64,000 bases of DNA. Origin: Litoditis marina. Lineage: Eukaryota; Nematoda; Chromadorea; Rhabditida; Rhabditidae. Each line of letters starts with the position of its first letter. The first letter of the stretch is position 1. The translations under genes were made by a program, and so were the position numbers. The stretch is taken from the NCBI GenBank assembly GCA_964036275.1, contig OZ038435.1, positions 7,611,687 to 7,675,686 on the forward strand, given 5' to 3'. Below the pieces are notes generated by a model. It saw only the letters and a list, made by a program, of their open reading frames with translations. It ran no database searches and was not told the DNA's origin. Shown piece by piece: positions 1 to 12,622 of the stretch.

Positions 1-360
1 TGCGCTTTGGGCGATATCTTAAGGAGTATTAAACGGTTTGGCCTGATTTTTGTACATTTTAGAGAGTTAACAAGGTTGGTGATGGTCTGTAAATTTCAGA
101 CAATTTCATCTATCAGAAACAAAGCTAGAGTCCAAAAACTTCTTACTTAACCTCACCTCCCATGGACATACGAACAATATGCGCTTTGGGCGATATCTTA
201 AGGAGTATAAAACGGTTTGGCCTGATTTTTGTACATTTTAGAGAGTTAACAAGGTTGGTGATGGTCTGTAAATTTCAGAGAATTTCATCTATCAGAAACA
301 AAGCTAGGGTCCAAAAACTTCTTACTTAACCTCACCTCCCATGGACATACGAACAATATG

Positions 361-3300
361 CGCTTTGGGCGATATCTTAAGGAGTATACGACGGTTTGGC
401 CTGATTTTTGTACATTTTAGAGAGTTAACAAGGTTGGTGATGGTCTGTAAATTTCAGACAATTTCATCTATCAGAAACAAAGCTAGAGTCCAAAAACTTC
501 TTACTTAACCTCACCTCCCATGGACATACGAACAATATGCGCTTTGGGCGATATCTTAAGGAGTATAAAACGGTTTGGCCTGATTTTTGTACATTTTAGA
601 GAGTTAACAAGGTTGGTGATGGTCTGTAAATTTCAGAGAATTTCATCTATCAGAAACAAAGCTAGGGTCCAAAAACTTCTTACTTAACCTCACCTCCCAT
701 GGACATACGAACAATATGCGCTTTGGGCGATATCTTAAGAAGTATTAAACGGTTGGGCCTGATTTTTGTACATTTTAGAGAGTTAACAGAGATGGTGATT
801 TTCTGTAAATTTCAGATAATTTCATCTATCAGAAACAAAGCTAGAGTCCAAAAACTTCTTACTTAACCTCACCTCCCATGGACATACGAACAATATGCGC
901 TTTGGGCGATATCTTAAGGAGTATTAAACGGTTGGGCCTGATTTTTGTACATTTTAGAGAGTTAACAGAGATGGTGATTTTCTGTAAATTTCAGACAATT
1001 TCATCTATCAGAAACAAAGCTAGGGTCCAAAAACTTCTTACTTAACCTCACCTCCCATGGACATACGAACAATATGCGCTTTGGGCGATATCTTTAGGAG
1101 TATTAAACGGTTTGGCCTGATTTTTGTATATGTTAGAGAGTTAACAAGGTTGGTGATGGTCTGTAAATTTCAGACAATTCATCTATCAGAAACAAAGCTA
1201 GGGTCCAAAAACTTCTTACTTAACCTCACTCCCATGGACATACGAACAATATGCGCTTTGGGCGATATCTTAAGGAGTATTAAACGGTTTGGCCTGATTT
1301 TTGTATATGTTAGAGAGTTAACAAGGTTGGTGATGGTCTGTAAATTTCAGACAATTTCATCTATCAGAAACAAAGCTAGGGTCCAAAAACTTCTTACTTA
1401 ACCTCACCTCCCATGGACATACGAACAATATGCGCTTTGGGCGATATCTTAAGGAGTATTAAACGGTTGGGCCTGATTTTTGTACATTTTAGAGAGTTAA
1501 CAGAGATGGTGATTTTCTGTAAATTTCAGACAATTTCATCTATCAGAAACAAAGCTAGGGTCCAAAAACTTCTTACTTAACCTCACCTCCCATGGACATA
1601 CGAACAATATGCGCTTTGGGCGATATCTTAAGGAGTATTGAACGGTTTGGCCTGATTTTTGTGCACTCTAGAGAAGTAACAAGGTTGGTGATGGTCTGTA
1701 AATTTCGAACATTTCATCTATCAGAACAAAGCTAGGGTCCAAAAACTTCTCACTTAACCTCACCTCCATGGACATACGAACAATATGCGCTTTGGGCGAT
1801 ATCTTAAGGAGTATAAAACGGTTTGGCCTGATTTTTGTACATTTTAGAGAATTACAGGGTTGGTGATTGTCTGTGAATTTCAGACAATTTCATCTATCAG
1901 AAACAAAGCTAGGGTCCAAAAACTTCTTACTTAACCTCACCTCCCATGGACATACGAACAATATGCGCTTTGGGCGATATCTTAAGGAGTATAAAACGGT
2001 TTGGCCTGATTTTTGTACATTTTAGAGAGTTAACAGAGATGGTGATTTTCTGTAAATTTCAGACAATTTCATCTATCAGAAACAAAGCTAGGGTCCAAAA
2101 ACTTCTTACTTAACCTCACCTCCCATGGACATACGAACAATATGCGCTTTGGGCGATATCTTTAGGAGTATTAAACGGTTTGGCCTGATTTTTGTATATG
2201 TTAGAGAGTTAACAAGGTTGGTGATGGTCTGTAAATTTCAGACAATTTCATCTATCAGAAACAAAGCTAGGGTCCAAAAACTTCTTACTTAACCGCACCT
2301 CCCATGGACATACGAACAATATGCGCTTTGGGCGATATCTTAAGGAGTATACGACGGTTTGGCCTGATTTTTGTACATTTTAGAGAGTTAACAAGGTTGG
2401 TGATGGTCTGTAAATTTCAGACAATTTCATCTATCAGAAACAAAGCTAGAGTCCAAAAACTTCTTACTTAACCTCACCTCCCATGGACATACGAACAATA
2501 TGCGCTTTGGGCGATATCTTAAGGAGTATAAAACGGTTTGGCCTGATTTTTGTACATTTTAGAGAGTTAACAAGGTTGGTGATGGTCTGTAAATTTCAGA
2601 GAATTTCATCTATCAGAAACAAAGCTAGGGTCCAAAAACTTCTTACTTAACCTCACCTCCATGGACATACGAACAATATGCGCTTTGGGCGATATCTTAA
2701 GAAGTATTAAACGGTTGGGCCTGATTTTTGTACATTTTAGAGAGTTAACAGAGATGGTGATTTTCTGTAAATTTCAGATAATTTCATCTATCAGAAACAA
2801 AGCTAGAGTCCAAAAACTTCTTACTTAACCTCACCTCCCATGGACATACGAACAATATGCGCTTTGGGCGATATCTTAAGGAGTATTAAACGGTTGGGCC
2901 TGATTTTTGTACATTTAAGAGAGTTAACAGAGATGGTGATTTTCTGTAAATTTCAGACAATTTCATCTATCAGAAACAAAGCTAGGGTCCAAAAACTTCT
3001 TACTTAACCTCACCTCCATGGACATACGAACAATATGCGCTTTGGGCGATATCTTTAGGAGTATTAAACGGTTTGGCCTGATTTTTGTATATGTTAGAGA
3101 GTTAACAAGGTTGGTGATGGTCTGTAAATTTCAGACAATTTCATCTATCAGAAACAAAGCTAGGGTCCAAAAACTTCTACTTAACCTCACCTCCCATGGA
3201 CATACGAACAATATGCGCTTTGGGCGATATCTTAAGGAGTATTAAACGGTTTGGCCTGATTTTTGTATATGTTAGAGAGTTAACAAGGTTGGTGATGGTC

Positions 3301-4103
3301 TGTAAATTTCAGACAATTTCATCTATCAGAAACAAAGCTAGGGTCCAAAACTTCTTACTTAACCTCACCTCCCATGGACATACGAACAATATGCGCTTTG
3401 GGCGATATCTTAAGGAGTATTAAACGGTTGGGCCTGATTTTTGTACATTTTAGAGAGTTAACAGAGATGGTGATTTTCTGTAAATTTCAGACAATTTCAT
3501 CTATCAGAAACAAAGCTAGGGTCCAAAAACTTCTTACTTAACCTCACCTCCCATGGACATACGAACAATATGCGCTTTGGGCGATATCTTAAGGAGTATT
3601 GAACGGTTTGGCCTGATTTTTGTGCACTCTAGAGAAGTAACAAGGTTGGTGATGGTCTGTAAATTTCGAACAATTTCATCTATCAGAAACAAAGCTAGGG
3701 TCCAAAAACTTCTCACTTAACCTCACCTCCCATGGACATACGAACAATATGCGCTTTGGGCGATATCTTAAGGAGTATAAAACGGTTTGGCCTGATTTTT
3801 GTACATTTTAGAGAATTAACAGGGTTGGTGATTGTCTGTGAATTTCAGACAATTTCATCTATCAGAAACAAAGCTAGGGTCCAAAAACTTCTTACTTAAC
3901 CTCACCTCCCATGGACATACGAACAATATGCGCTTTGGGCGATATCTTAAGGAGTATAAAACGGTTTGGCCTGATTTTTGTACATTTTAGAGAGTTAACA
4001 GAGATGGTGATTTTCTGTAAATTTCAGACAATTTCATCTATCAGAAACAAAGCTAGGGTCCAAAAACTTCTTACTTAACCTCACCTCCCATGGACATACG
4101 AAC
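361..4103 (+). repeat. 11-monomer higher-order repeat, two copies (block A)
   Basis: The monomer order starting near 361 recurs about 1962 bp later, which is 11 x 179 less a few single-base losses. Private variants give the offset: GGAGTATACGACGG at 381 and 2344 (1963 bp), TTAAGAAGTATT with its GAAG at 739 and 2701 (1962 bp), and the TTGAACGG monomer with GTGCACTCTAG at 1640 and 3601 (1961 bp). The copies diverge after about 2140/4103, where one continues with CTTTAGGAG and the other with CTTAAGGAG. Edges are set by eye and are good to about one monomer. Confidence 0.8.
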
Positions 4104-7100
4104 AATATGCGCTTGGGGCGATATCTTAAGGAGTATAAAACGGTTTGGCCTGATTTTTGTACATTTTAGAGAATTAACAGGGTTGGTGATTGTCTGTGAA
4201 TTTCAGACAATTTCATCTATCAGAAACAAAGCTAGGGTCCAAAAACTTCTTACTTAACCTCACCTCCCATGGACATACGAACAATATGCGCTTTGGGCGA
4301 TATCTTAAGGAGTATAAAACGGTTTGGCCTGATTTTTGTACATTTTAGAGAGTTAACAAGGTTGGTGATGGTCTGTAAATTTCAGACAATTTCATCTATC
4401 AGAAACAAAGCTAGGGTCCAAAAACTTCTTACTTAACCTCACCTCCCATGGACATACGAACAATATGCGCTTTGGGCGATATCTTAAGGAGTATTAAACG
4501 GTTGGGCCTGATTTTTGTACATTTTAGAGAGTTAACAGAGATGGTGATTTTCTGTAAATTTCAGACAATTTCATCTATCAGAAACAAAGCTAGGGTCCAA
4601 AAACTTCTTACTTAACCTCACCTCCCATGGACATACGAACAATATGCGCTTTGGGCGATATCTTAAGGAGTATTGAACGGTTTGGCCTGATTTTTGTGCA
4701 CTCTAGAGAAGTAACAAGGTTGGTGATGGTCTGTAAATTTCGAACAATTTCATCTATCAGAAACAAAGCTAGGGTCCAAAAACTTCTCACTTAACCTCAC
4801 CTCCCATGGACATACGAACAATATGCGCTTTGGGCGATATCTTAAGGAGTATAAAACGGTTTGGCCTGATTTTTGTACATTTTAGAGAATTAACAGGGTT
4901 GGTGATTGTCTGTGAATTTCAGACAATTTCATCTATCAGAAACAAAGCTAGGGTCCAAAAACTTCTTACTTAACCTCACCTCCCATGGACATACGAACAA
5001 TATGCGCTTTGGGCGATATCTTAAGGAGTATAAAACGGTTTGGCCTGATTTTTGTACATTTTAGAGAGTTAACAGAGATGGTGATTTTCTGTAAATTTCA
5101 GACAATTTCATCTATCAGAAACAAAGCTAGGGTCCAAAAACTTCTTACTTAACCTCACCTCCCATGGACATCGAACAATATGCGCTTTGGGCGATATCTT
5201 TAGGAGTATTAAACGGTTTGGCCTGATTTTTGTATATGTTAGAGAGTTAACAAGGTTGGTGATGGTCTGTAAATTTCAGACAATTTCATCTATCAGAAAC
5301 AAAGCTAGGGTCCAAAAACTTCTTACTTACCTCACCTCCCATGGACATACGAACAATATGCGCTTTGGGCGATATCTTTAGGAGTATTAAACGGTTTGGC
5401 CTGATTTTTGTATATGTTAGAGAGTTAACAAGGTTGGTGATGGTCTGTAAATTTCAGACAATTTCATCTATCAGAAACAAAGCTAGGGTCCAAAAACTTC
5501 TTACTTAACCTCACCTCCCATGGACATACGAACAATATGCGCTTTGGGCGATATCTTTAGGAGTATTAAACGGTTTGGCCTGATTTTTGTATATGTTAGA
5601 GAGTTAACAAGGTTGGTGATGGTCTGTAAATTTCAGACAATTTCATCTATCAGAAACAAAGCTAGGTCCAAAAACTTCTTACTTAACCTCACCTCCCATG
5701 GACATACGAACAATATGCGCTTTGGGCGATATCTTAAGGAGTATTAAACGTTTGGCCTGATTTTTGTATATGTTAGAGAGTTAACAAGGTTGGTGATGGT
5801 CTGTAAATTTCAGACAATTTCATCTATCAGAAACAAAGCTAGGGTCCAAAAACTTCTTACTTAACCTCACCTCCCATGGACATACGAACAATATGCGCTT
5901 TGGGCGATATCTTAAGGAGTATTAAACGGTTGGGCCTGATTTTTGTACATTTTAGAGAGTTAACAGAGATGGTGATTTTCTGTAAATTTCAGACAATTTC
6001 ATCTATCAGAAACAAAGCTAGGGTCCAAAAACTTCTTACTTAACCTCACCTCCCATGGACATACGAACAATATGCGCTTTGGGCGATATCTTAAGGAGTA
6101 TTGAACGGTTTGGCCTGATTTTGTGCACTCTAGAGAAGTAACAAGGTTGGTGATGGTCTGTAAATTTCGAACAATTTCATCTATCAGAAACAAAGCTAGG
6201 GTCCAAAAACTTCTCACTTAACCTCACCTCCCATGGACATACGAACAATATGCGCTTTGGGCGATATCTTAAGGAGTATAAAACGGTTTGGCCTGATTTT
6301 TGTACATTTTAGAGAATTAACAGGTTGGTGATTGTCTGTGAATTTCAGACAATTTCATCTATCAGAAACAAAGCTAGGGTCCAAAAACTTCTTACTTAAC
6401 CTCACCTCCCATGGACATACGAACAATATGCGCTTTGGGCGATATCTTAAGGAGTATAAAACGGTTTGGCCTGATTTTTGTACATTTTAGAGAGTTAACA
6501 GAGATGGTGATTTTCTGTAAATTTCAGACAATTTCATCTATCAGAAACAAAGCTAGGGTCCAAAAACTTCTTACTTAACCTCACCTCCCATGGACATACG
6601 AACAATATGCGCTTTGGGCGATATCTTAAGGAGTATAAAACGGTTTGGCCTGATTTTTGTACATTTTAGAGAATTAACAGGGTTGGTGATTGTCTGTGAA
6701 TTTCAGACAATTTCATCTATCAGAAACAAAGCTAGGGTCCAAAAACTTCTTACTTAACCTCACCTCCATGGACATACGAACAATATGCGCTTTGGGCGAT
6801 ATCTTAAGGAGTATAAAACGGTTTGGCCTGATTTTTGTACATTTTAGAGAGTTAACAAGGTTGGTGATGGTCTGTAAATTTCAGACAATTTCATCTATCA
6901 GAAACAAAGCTAGGGTCCAAAAACTTCTTACTTAACCTCACCTCCATGGACATACGAACAATATGCGCTTTGGGCGATATCTTAAGGAGTATTAAACGGT
7001 TGGGCCTGATTTTTGTACATTTAGAGAGTTAACAGAGATGGTGATTTTCTGTAAATTTCAGACAATTTCATCTATCAGAAACAAAGCTAGGGTCCAAAAA

Positions 7101-7680
7101 CTTCTTACTTAACCTCACCTCCCATGGACATACGAACAATATGCGCTTTGGGCGATATCTTAAGGAGTATTGAACGGTTTGGCCTGATTTTTGTGCACTC
7201 TAGAGAAGTAACAAGGTTGGTGATGGTCTGTAAATTTCGAACAATTTCATCTATCAGAACAAAGCTAGGGTCCAAAAACTTCTCACTTAACCTCACCTCC
7301 CATGGACATACGAACAATATGCGCTTTGGGCGATATCTTAAGGAGTATAAAACGGTTTGGCCTGATTTTTGTACATTTTAGAGAATTAACAGGGTTGGTG
7401 ATTGTCTGTGAATTTCAGACAATTTCATCTATCAGAAACAAAGCTAGGGTCCAAAAACTTCTTACTTAACCTCACCTCCCATGGACATACGAACAATATG
7501 CGCTTTGGGCGATATCTTAAGGAGTATAAAACGGTTTGGCCTGATTTTTGTACATTTTAGAGAGTTAACAGAGATGGTGATTTTCTGTAAATTTCAGACA
7601 ATTTCATCTATCAGAAACAAAGCTAGGGTCCAAAAACTTCTTACTTAACCTCACCTCCCATGGACATACGAACAATATGC
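3400..7680 (+). repeat. Four-monomer cassette recurring at 6- and 8-monomer spacing
   Basis: A fixed run of four monomer types recurs: GGTTGGGCC with AACAGAGATGG; TTGAACGG with GTGCACTCTAGAGAAG; TATAAAACGG with GAATTAACAGGG; TATAAAACGG with AACAGAGATGG. The diagnostic G of TTGAACGG falls at 3601, 4675, 6103 and 7172. The spacings are 1074, 1428 and 1069 bp, close to 6, 8 and 6 monomers. The intervening monomers are mostly the CTTTAGGAG / GTATATGTTAG type. This is irregular HOR growth around a conserved core rather than one uniform HOR. Confidence 0.75.
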
Positions 7681-8243
7681 GCTTTGGGCGATATCTTTAG
7701 GAGTATTAAACGGTTTGGCCTGATTTTTGTATATGTTAGAGAGTTAACAAGGTTGGTGATGGTCTGTAAATTTCAGACAATTTCATCTATCAGAAACAAA
7801 GCTAGGGTCCAAAAACTTCTTACTTAACCTCACCTCCCATGGACATACGAACAATATGCGCTTTGGGCGATATCTTAAGGAGTATTAAACGGTTTGGCCT
7901 GATTTTTGTATATGTTAGAGAGTTAACAAGGTTGGTGATGGTCTGTAAATTTCAGACAATTTCATCTATCAGAAACAAAGCTAGGGTCCAAAAACTTCTT
8001 ACTTAACCTCACCTCCCATGGACATACGAACAATATGCGCTTTGGGCGATATCTTAAGGAGTATTAAACGGTTGGGCCTGATTTTTGTACATTTTAGAGA
8101 GTTAACAGAGATGGTGATTTTCTGTAAATTTCAGACAATTTCATCTATCAGAAACAAAGCTAGGGTCCAAAAACTTCTTACTTAACCTCACCTCCCATGG
8201 ACATACGAACAATATGCGCTTTGGGCGATATCTTAAGGAGTAT

Positions 8244-10386
8244 TGAACGGTTTGGCCTGATTTTTGTGCACTTTAGAGAAGTAACAAGGTTGGTGATGGT
8301 CTGTAAATTTCAGACAATTTCATCTATCAGAAACAAAGCTAGGGTCCAAAAACTTCTTACTTAACCTCACCTCCCATGGACATACGAACAATATGCGCTT
8401 TGGGCGATATCTTAAGGAGTATTGAACGGTTTGGCCTGATTTTTGTGCACTTTAGAGAAGTAACAAGGTTGGTGATGGTCTGTAAATTTCGAACAATTTC
8501 ATCTATCAGAAACAAAGCTAGGGTCCAAAAACTTCTCACTTAACCTCACCTCCCATGGACATACGAACAATATGCGCTTTGGGCGATATCTTAAGGAGTA
8601 TTAAACGGTTTGGCCTGATTTTTGTATATGTTAGAGAGTTAACAAGGTTGGTGATGGTCTGTAAATTTCAGACAATTTCATCTATGAGAAACAAAGCTAG
8701 GGTCCAAAAACTTCTTACTTAACCTCACCTCCATGGACATACGAACAATATGCGCTTTGGGCGATATCTTAAGGAGTATTAAACGGTTGGGCCTGATTTT
8801 TGTACATTTTAGAGAGTTAACAGAGATGGTGATTTTCTGTAAATTTCAGACAATTTCATCTATCAGAAACAAAGCTAGGGTCCAAAAACTTCTTACTTAA
8901 CCTCACCTCCCATGGACATACGAACAATATGCGCTTTGGGCGATATCTTAAGGAGTATTGAACGGTTTGGCCTGATTTTTGTGCACTTTAGAGAAGTAAC
9001 AAGGTTGGTGATGGTCTGTAAATTTCAGACAATTTCATCTATCAGAAACAAAGCTAGGGTCCAAAAACTTCTCACTTAACCTCACCTCCCATGGACATAC
9101 GAACAATATGCGCTTTGGGCGATATCTTAAGGAGTATAAAACGGTTTGGCCTGATTTTTGTACATTTTAGAGAATTAACAGGGTTGGTGATTGTCTGTGA
9201 ATTTCAGACAATTTCATCTATCAGAAACAAAGCTAGGTCCAAAAACTTCTTACTTAACCTCACCTCCCATGGACATACGAACAATATGCGCTTTGGGCGA
9301 TATCTTAAGGAGTATTGAACGGTTTGGCCTGATTTTTGTGCACTTTAGAGAAGTAACAAGGTTGGTGATGGTCTGTAAATTTCAGACAATTTCATCTATC
9401 AGAAACAAAGCTAGGGTCCAAAAACTTCTTACTTAACCTCACCTCCCATGGACATACGAACAATATGCGCTTTGGGCGATATCTTAAGGAGTATTGAACG
9501 GTTTGGCCTGATTTTTGTGCACTTTAGAGAAGTAACAAGGTTGGTGATGGTCTGTAAATTTCGAACAATTTCATCTATCAGAAACAAAGCTAGGGTCCAA
9601 AAACTTCTCACTTAACCTCACCTCCCATGGACATACGAACAATATGCGCTTTGGGCGATATCTTAAGGAGTATTAAACGGTTTGGCCTGATTTTTGTATA
9701 TGTTAGAGAGTTAACAAGGTTGGTGATGGTCTGTAAATTTCAGACAATTTCATCTATGAGAAACAAAGCTAGGGTCCAAAAACTTCTTACTTAACCTCAC
9801 CTCCCATGGACATACGAACAATATGCGCTTTGGGCGATATCTTAAGGAGTATTAAACGGTTGGGCCTGATTTTTGTACATTTTAGAGAGTTAACAGAGAT
9901 GGTGATTTTCTGTAAATTTCAGACAATTTCATCTATCAGAAACAAAGCTAGGGTCCAAAAACTTCTTACTTAACCTCACCTCCCATGGACATACGAACAA
10001 TATGCGCTTTGGGCGATATCTTAAGAGTATTGAACGGTTTGGCCTGATTTTTGTGCACTTTAGAGAAGTAACAAGGTTGGTGATGGTCTGTAAATTTCAG
10101 ACAATTTCATCTATCAGAAACAAAGCTAGGGTCCAAAAACTTCTCACTTAACCTCACCTCCCATGGACATACGAACAATATGCGCTTTGGGCGATATCTT
10201 AAGGAGTATAAAACGGTTTGCCTGATTTTTGTACATTTTAGAGAATTAACAGGGTTGGTGATTGTCTGTGAATTTCAGACAATTTCATCTATCAGAAACA
10301 AAGCTAGGACTTCTTACTTAACCTCACCTCCCATGGACATACGAACAATATGCGCTTTGGGCGATATCTTAAGGAGTATTAAACGG
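8244..10386 (+). repeat. 6-monomer higher-order repeat, two copies (block A)
   Basis: Two tandem six-monomer segments begin near 8244 and 9317. Both contain two consecutive TTGAACGG monomers with GTGCACTTTAG (rather than GTGCACTCTAG as farther left). They are followed by a monomer with the private variant CTATGAGAAAC in place of CTATCAGAAAC, at 8683 and 9755, about 1072 bp apart. A shared private substitution at the expected offset supports recent duplication. A further copy near 11.2-12.0 kb lacks the CTATGAG change. Confidence 0.75.
10301..10326 (+). repeat. Monomer with 8-bp internal deletion
   Basis: The usual AAGCTAGGGTCCAAAAAC reads AAGCTAGGAC here, a loss of 8 bp at about 10308. It is the largest internal deletion I saw in block A; most others are single-base losses. 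It may be a real indel or a local consensus error. Confidence 0.8.
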
Positions 10387-12422
10387 TTTGGCCTGATTTT
10401 TGTACATTTTAGAGAGTTAACAAGGTTGGTGATGGTCTGTAAATTTCAGACAATCTCATCTATCAGAAACAAAGCTAGAGTCCAAAAACTTCTTACTTAA
10501 CCTCACCTCCATGGACATACGAACAATATGCGCTTTGGGCGATATCTTAAGGAGTATAAAACGGTTTGGCCTGATTTTGTACATTTTAGAGAGTTAACAG
10601 AGATGGTGATTTTCTGTAAATTTCAGACAATTTCATCTATCAGAAACAAAGCTAGGGTCCAAAAACTTCTTACTTAACCTCACCTCCCATGGACATACGA
10701 ACAATATGCGCTTTGGGCGATATCTTTAGGAGTATTAAACGGTTTGGCCTGATTTTTGTATATGTTAGAGAGTTAACAAGGTTGGTGATGGTCTGTAAAT
10801 TTCAGACAATTTCATCTATCAGAAACAAAGCTAGGGTCCAAAAACTTCTTACTTAACCTCACCTCCATGGACATACGAACAATATGCGCTTTGGGCGATA
10901 TCTTAAGGAGTATTAAACGGTTTGGCCTGATTTTTGTATATGTTAGAGAGTTAACAAGGTTGGTGATGGTCTGTAAATTTCAGACAATTTCATCTATCAG
11001 AAACAAAGCTAGGGTCCAAAAACTTCTTACTTAACCTCACCTCCCATGGACATACGAACAATATGCGCTTTGGGCGATATCTTAAGGAGTATTAAACGGT
11101 TGGGCCTGATTTTTGTACATTTTAGAGAGTTAACAGAGATGGTGATTTTCTGTAAATTTCAGACAATTTCATCTATCAGAAACAAAGCTAGGGTCCAAAA
11201 ACTTCTTACTTAACCTCACCTCCCATGGACATACGAACAATATGCGCTTTGGGCGATATCTTAAGGAGTATTGAACGGTTTGGCCTGATTTTTGTGCACT
11301 TTAGAGAAGTAACAAGGTTGGTGATGGTCTGTAAATTTCAGACAATTTCATCTATCAGAAACAAAGCTAGGGTCCAAAAACTTCTTACTTAACCTCACCT
11401 CCCATGGACATACGAACAATATGCGCTTTGGGCGATATCTTAAGGAGTATTGAACGGTTTGGCCTGATTTTTGTGCACTTTAGAGAAGTAACAAGGTTGG
11501 TGATGGTCTGTAAATTTCGAACAATTTCATCTATCAGAAACAAAGCTAGGGTCCAAAAACTTCTCACTTAACCTCACCTCCCATGGACATACGAACAATA
11601 TGCGCTTTGGGCGATATCTTAAGGAGTATTAAACGGTTTGGCCTGATTTTTGTATATGTTAGAGAGTTAACAAGGTTGGTGATGGTCTGTAAATTTCAGA
11701 CAATTTCATCTATCAGAAACAAAGCTAGGGTCCAAAAACTTCTTACTTAACCTCACCTCCCATGGACATACGAACAATATGCGCTTTGGGCGATATCTTA
11801 AGGAGTATTAAACGGTTGGGCCTGATTTTTGTACATTTTAGAGAGTTAACAGAGATGGTGATTTTCTGTAAATTTCAGACAATTTCATCTATCAGAAACA
11901 AAGCTAGGGTCCAAAAACTTCTTACTTAACCTCACCTCCCATGGACATACGAACAATATGCGCTTTGGGCGATATCTTAAGGAGTATTGAACGGTTTGGC
12001 CTGATTTTTGTACATTTTAGAGAGTTAACAAGGTTGGTGATGGTCTGTAAATTTCAGACAATTTCATCTATCAGAAACAAAGCTAGAGTCCAAAAACTTC
12101 TTACTTAACCTCACCTCCCATGGACATACGAACAATATGCGCTTTGGGCGATATCTTAAGGAGTATAAAACGGTTTGGCCTGATTTTTGTACATTTTAGA
12201 GAGTTAACAGAGATGGTGATTTTCTGTAAATTTCAGACAATTTCATCTATCAGAAACAAAGCTAGGGTCCAAAAACTTCTTACTTAACCTCACCTCCCAT
12301 GGACATACGAACAATATGCGCTTTGGGCGATATCTTTAGGAGTATTAAACGGTTTGGCCTGATTTTTGTATATGTTAGAGAGTTAACAAGGTTGGTGATG
12401 GTCTGTAAATTTCAGACAATTT

Positions 12423-12622
12423 NNNNNNNNNNNNNNNNNNNNNNNNNNNNNNNNNNNNNNNNNNNNNNNNNNNNNNNNNNNNNNNNNNNNNNNNNNNNNN
12501 NNNNNNNNNNNNNNNNNNNNNNNNNNNNNNNNNNNNNNNNNNNNNNNNNNNNNNNNNNNNNNNNNNNNNNNNNNNNNNNNNNNNNNNNNNNNNNNNNNNN
12601 NNNNNNNNNNNNNNNNNNNNNN
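12423..12622. other. Assembly gap, exactly 200 N
   Basis: This run contains exactly 200 undetermined bases. The satellite on the left is in forward sense and the satellite on the right in reverse sense. The length equals that of the second gap, so it is a placeholder and not a measured distance. True spacing, missing sequence and relative orientation of the flanks are unknown. The apparent ORFs that cross it are artefacts. Confidence 0.99.

Larger units (their letters stand above)
1..12422 (+). repeat. 179-bp satellite array, block A (forward sense)
   Basis: This is a head-to-tail array of about 69 monomers with no interruption by other sequence. Each monomer runs from CCATGGACATACG through GCGCTTTGGGCGATATCTTA, CGGTTTGGCCTGATTTTTGT, GTTAACAAGGTTGGTGATGG, CTGTAAATTTCAGACAATTT and AACAAAGCTAGGGTCC to CTTAACCTCACCTCC. 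Nearly every copy carries CCATGG, GATATC, CTTAAG (or CTTTAG) and GTTAAC, so the period can be read directly; GC is about 38% by count on one monomer. The main subfamilies differ in TATAAAACGG / TATTAAACGG / TATTGAACGG, in GTACATTTTAG / GTATATGTTAG / GTGCACTCTAG, and in AACAAGGTTGG / AACAGAGATGG. Nucleosome-length monomers in HORs are typical of centromeric satellites in plants and animals. The centromeric role is inference. The array runs off the left edge and ends in a gap. Confidence 0.97.

Noticed and set aside
1057..1401. Open frames of 60-114 codons in the 179-bp arrays, with recurrent peptides such as MDIRTICALGDI and MRSFWTLALFLIDE
   Set aside because: They recur at exact multiples of 179 bp and are the repeat unit itself. 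179 is not divisible by 3, so the frame shifts each monomer; the longer ones exist only where a base has been lost. No domain or neighbouring gene supports coding.
1970..2010. TATA-box-like GAGTATAAAACGG and ribosome-site-like AAGGAG in many monomers
   Set aside because: They are part of the monomer sequence, present in dozens of copies with no gene downstream, and alternate with TATTAAACGG. There is no evidence of promoter use.
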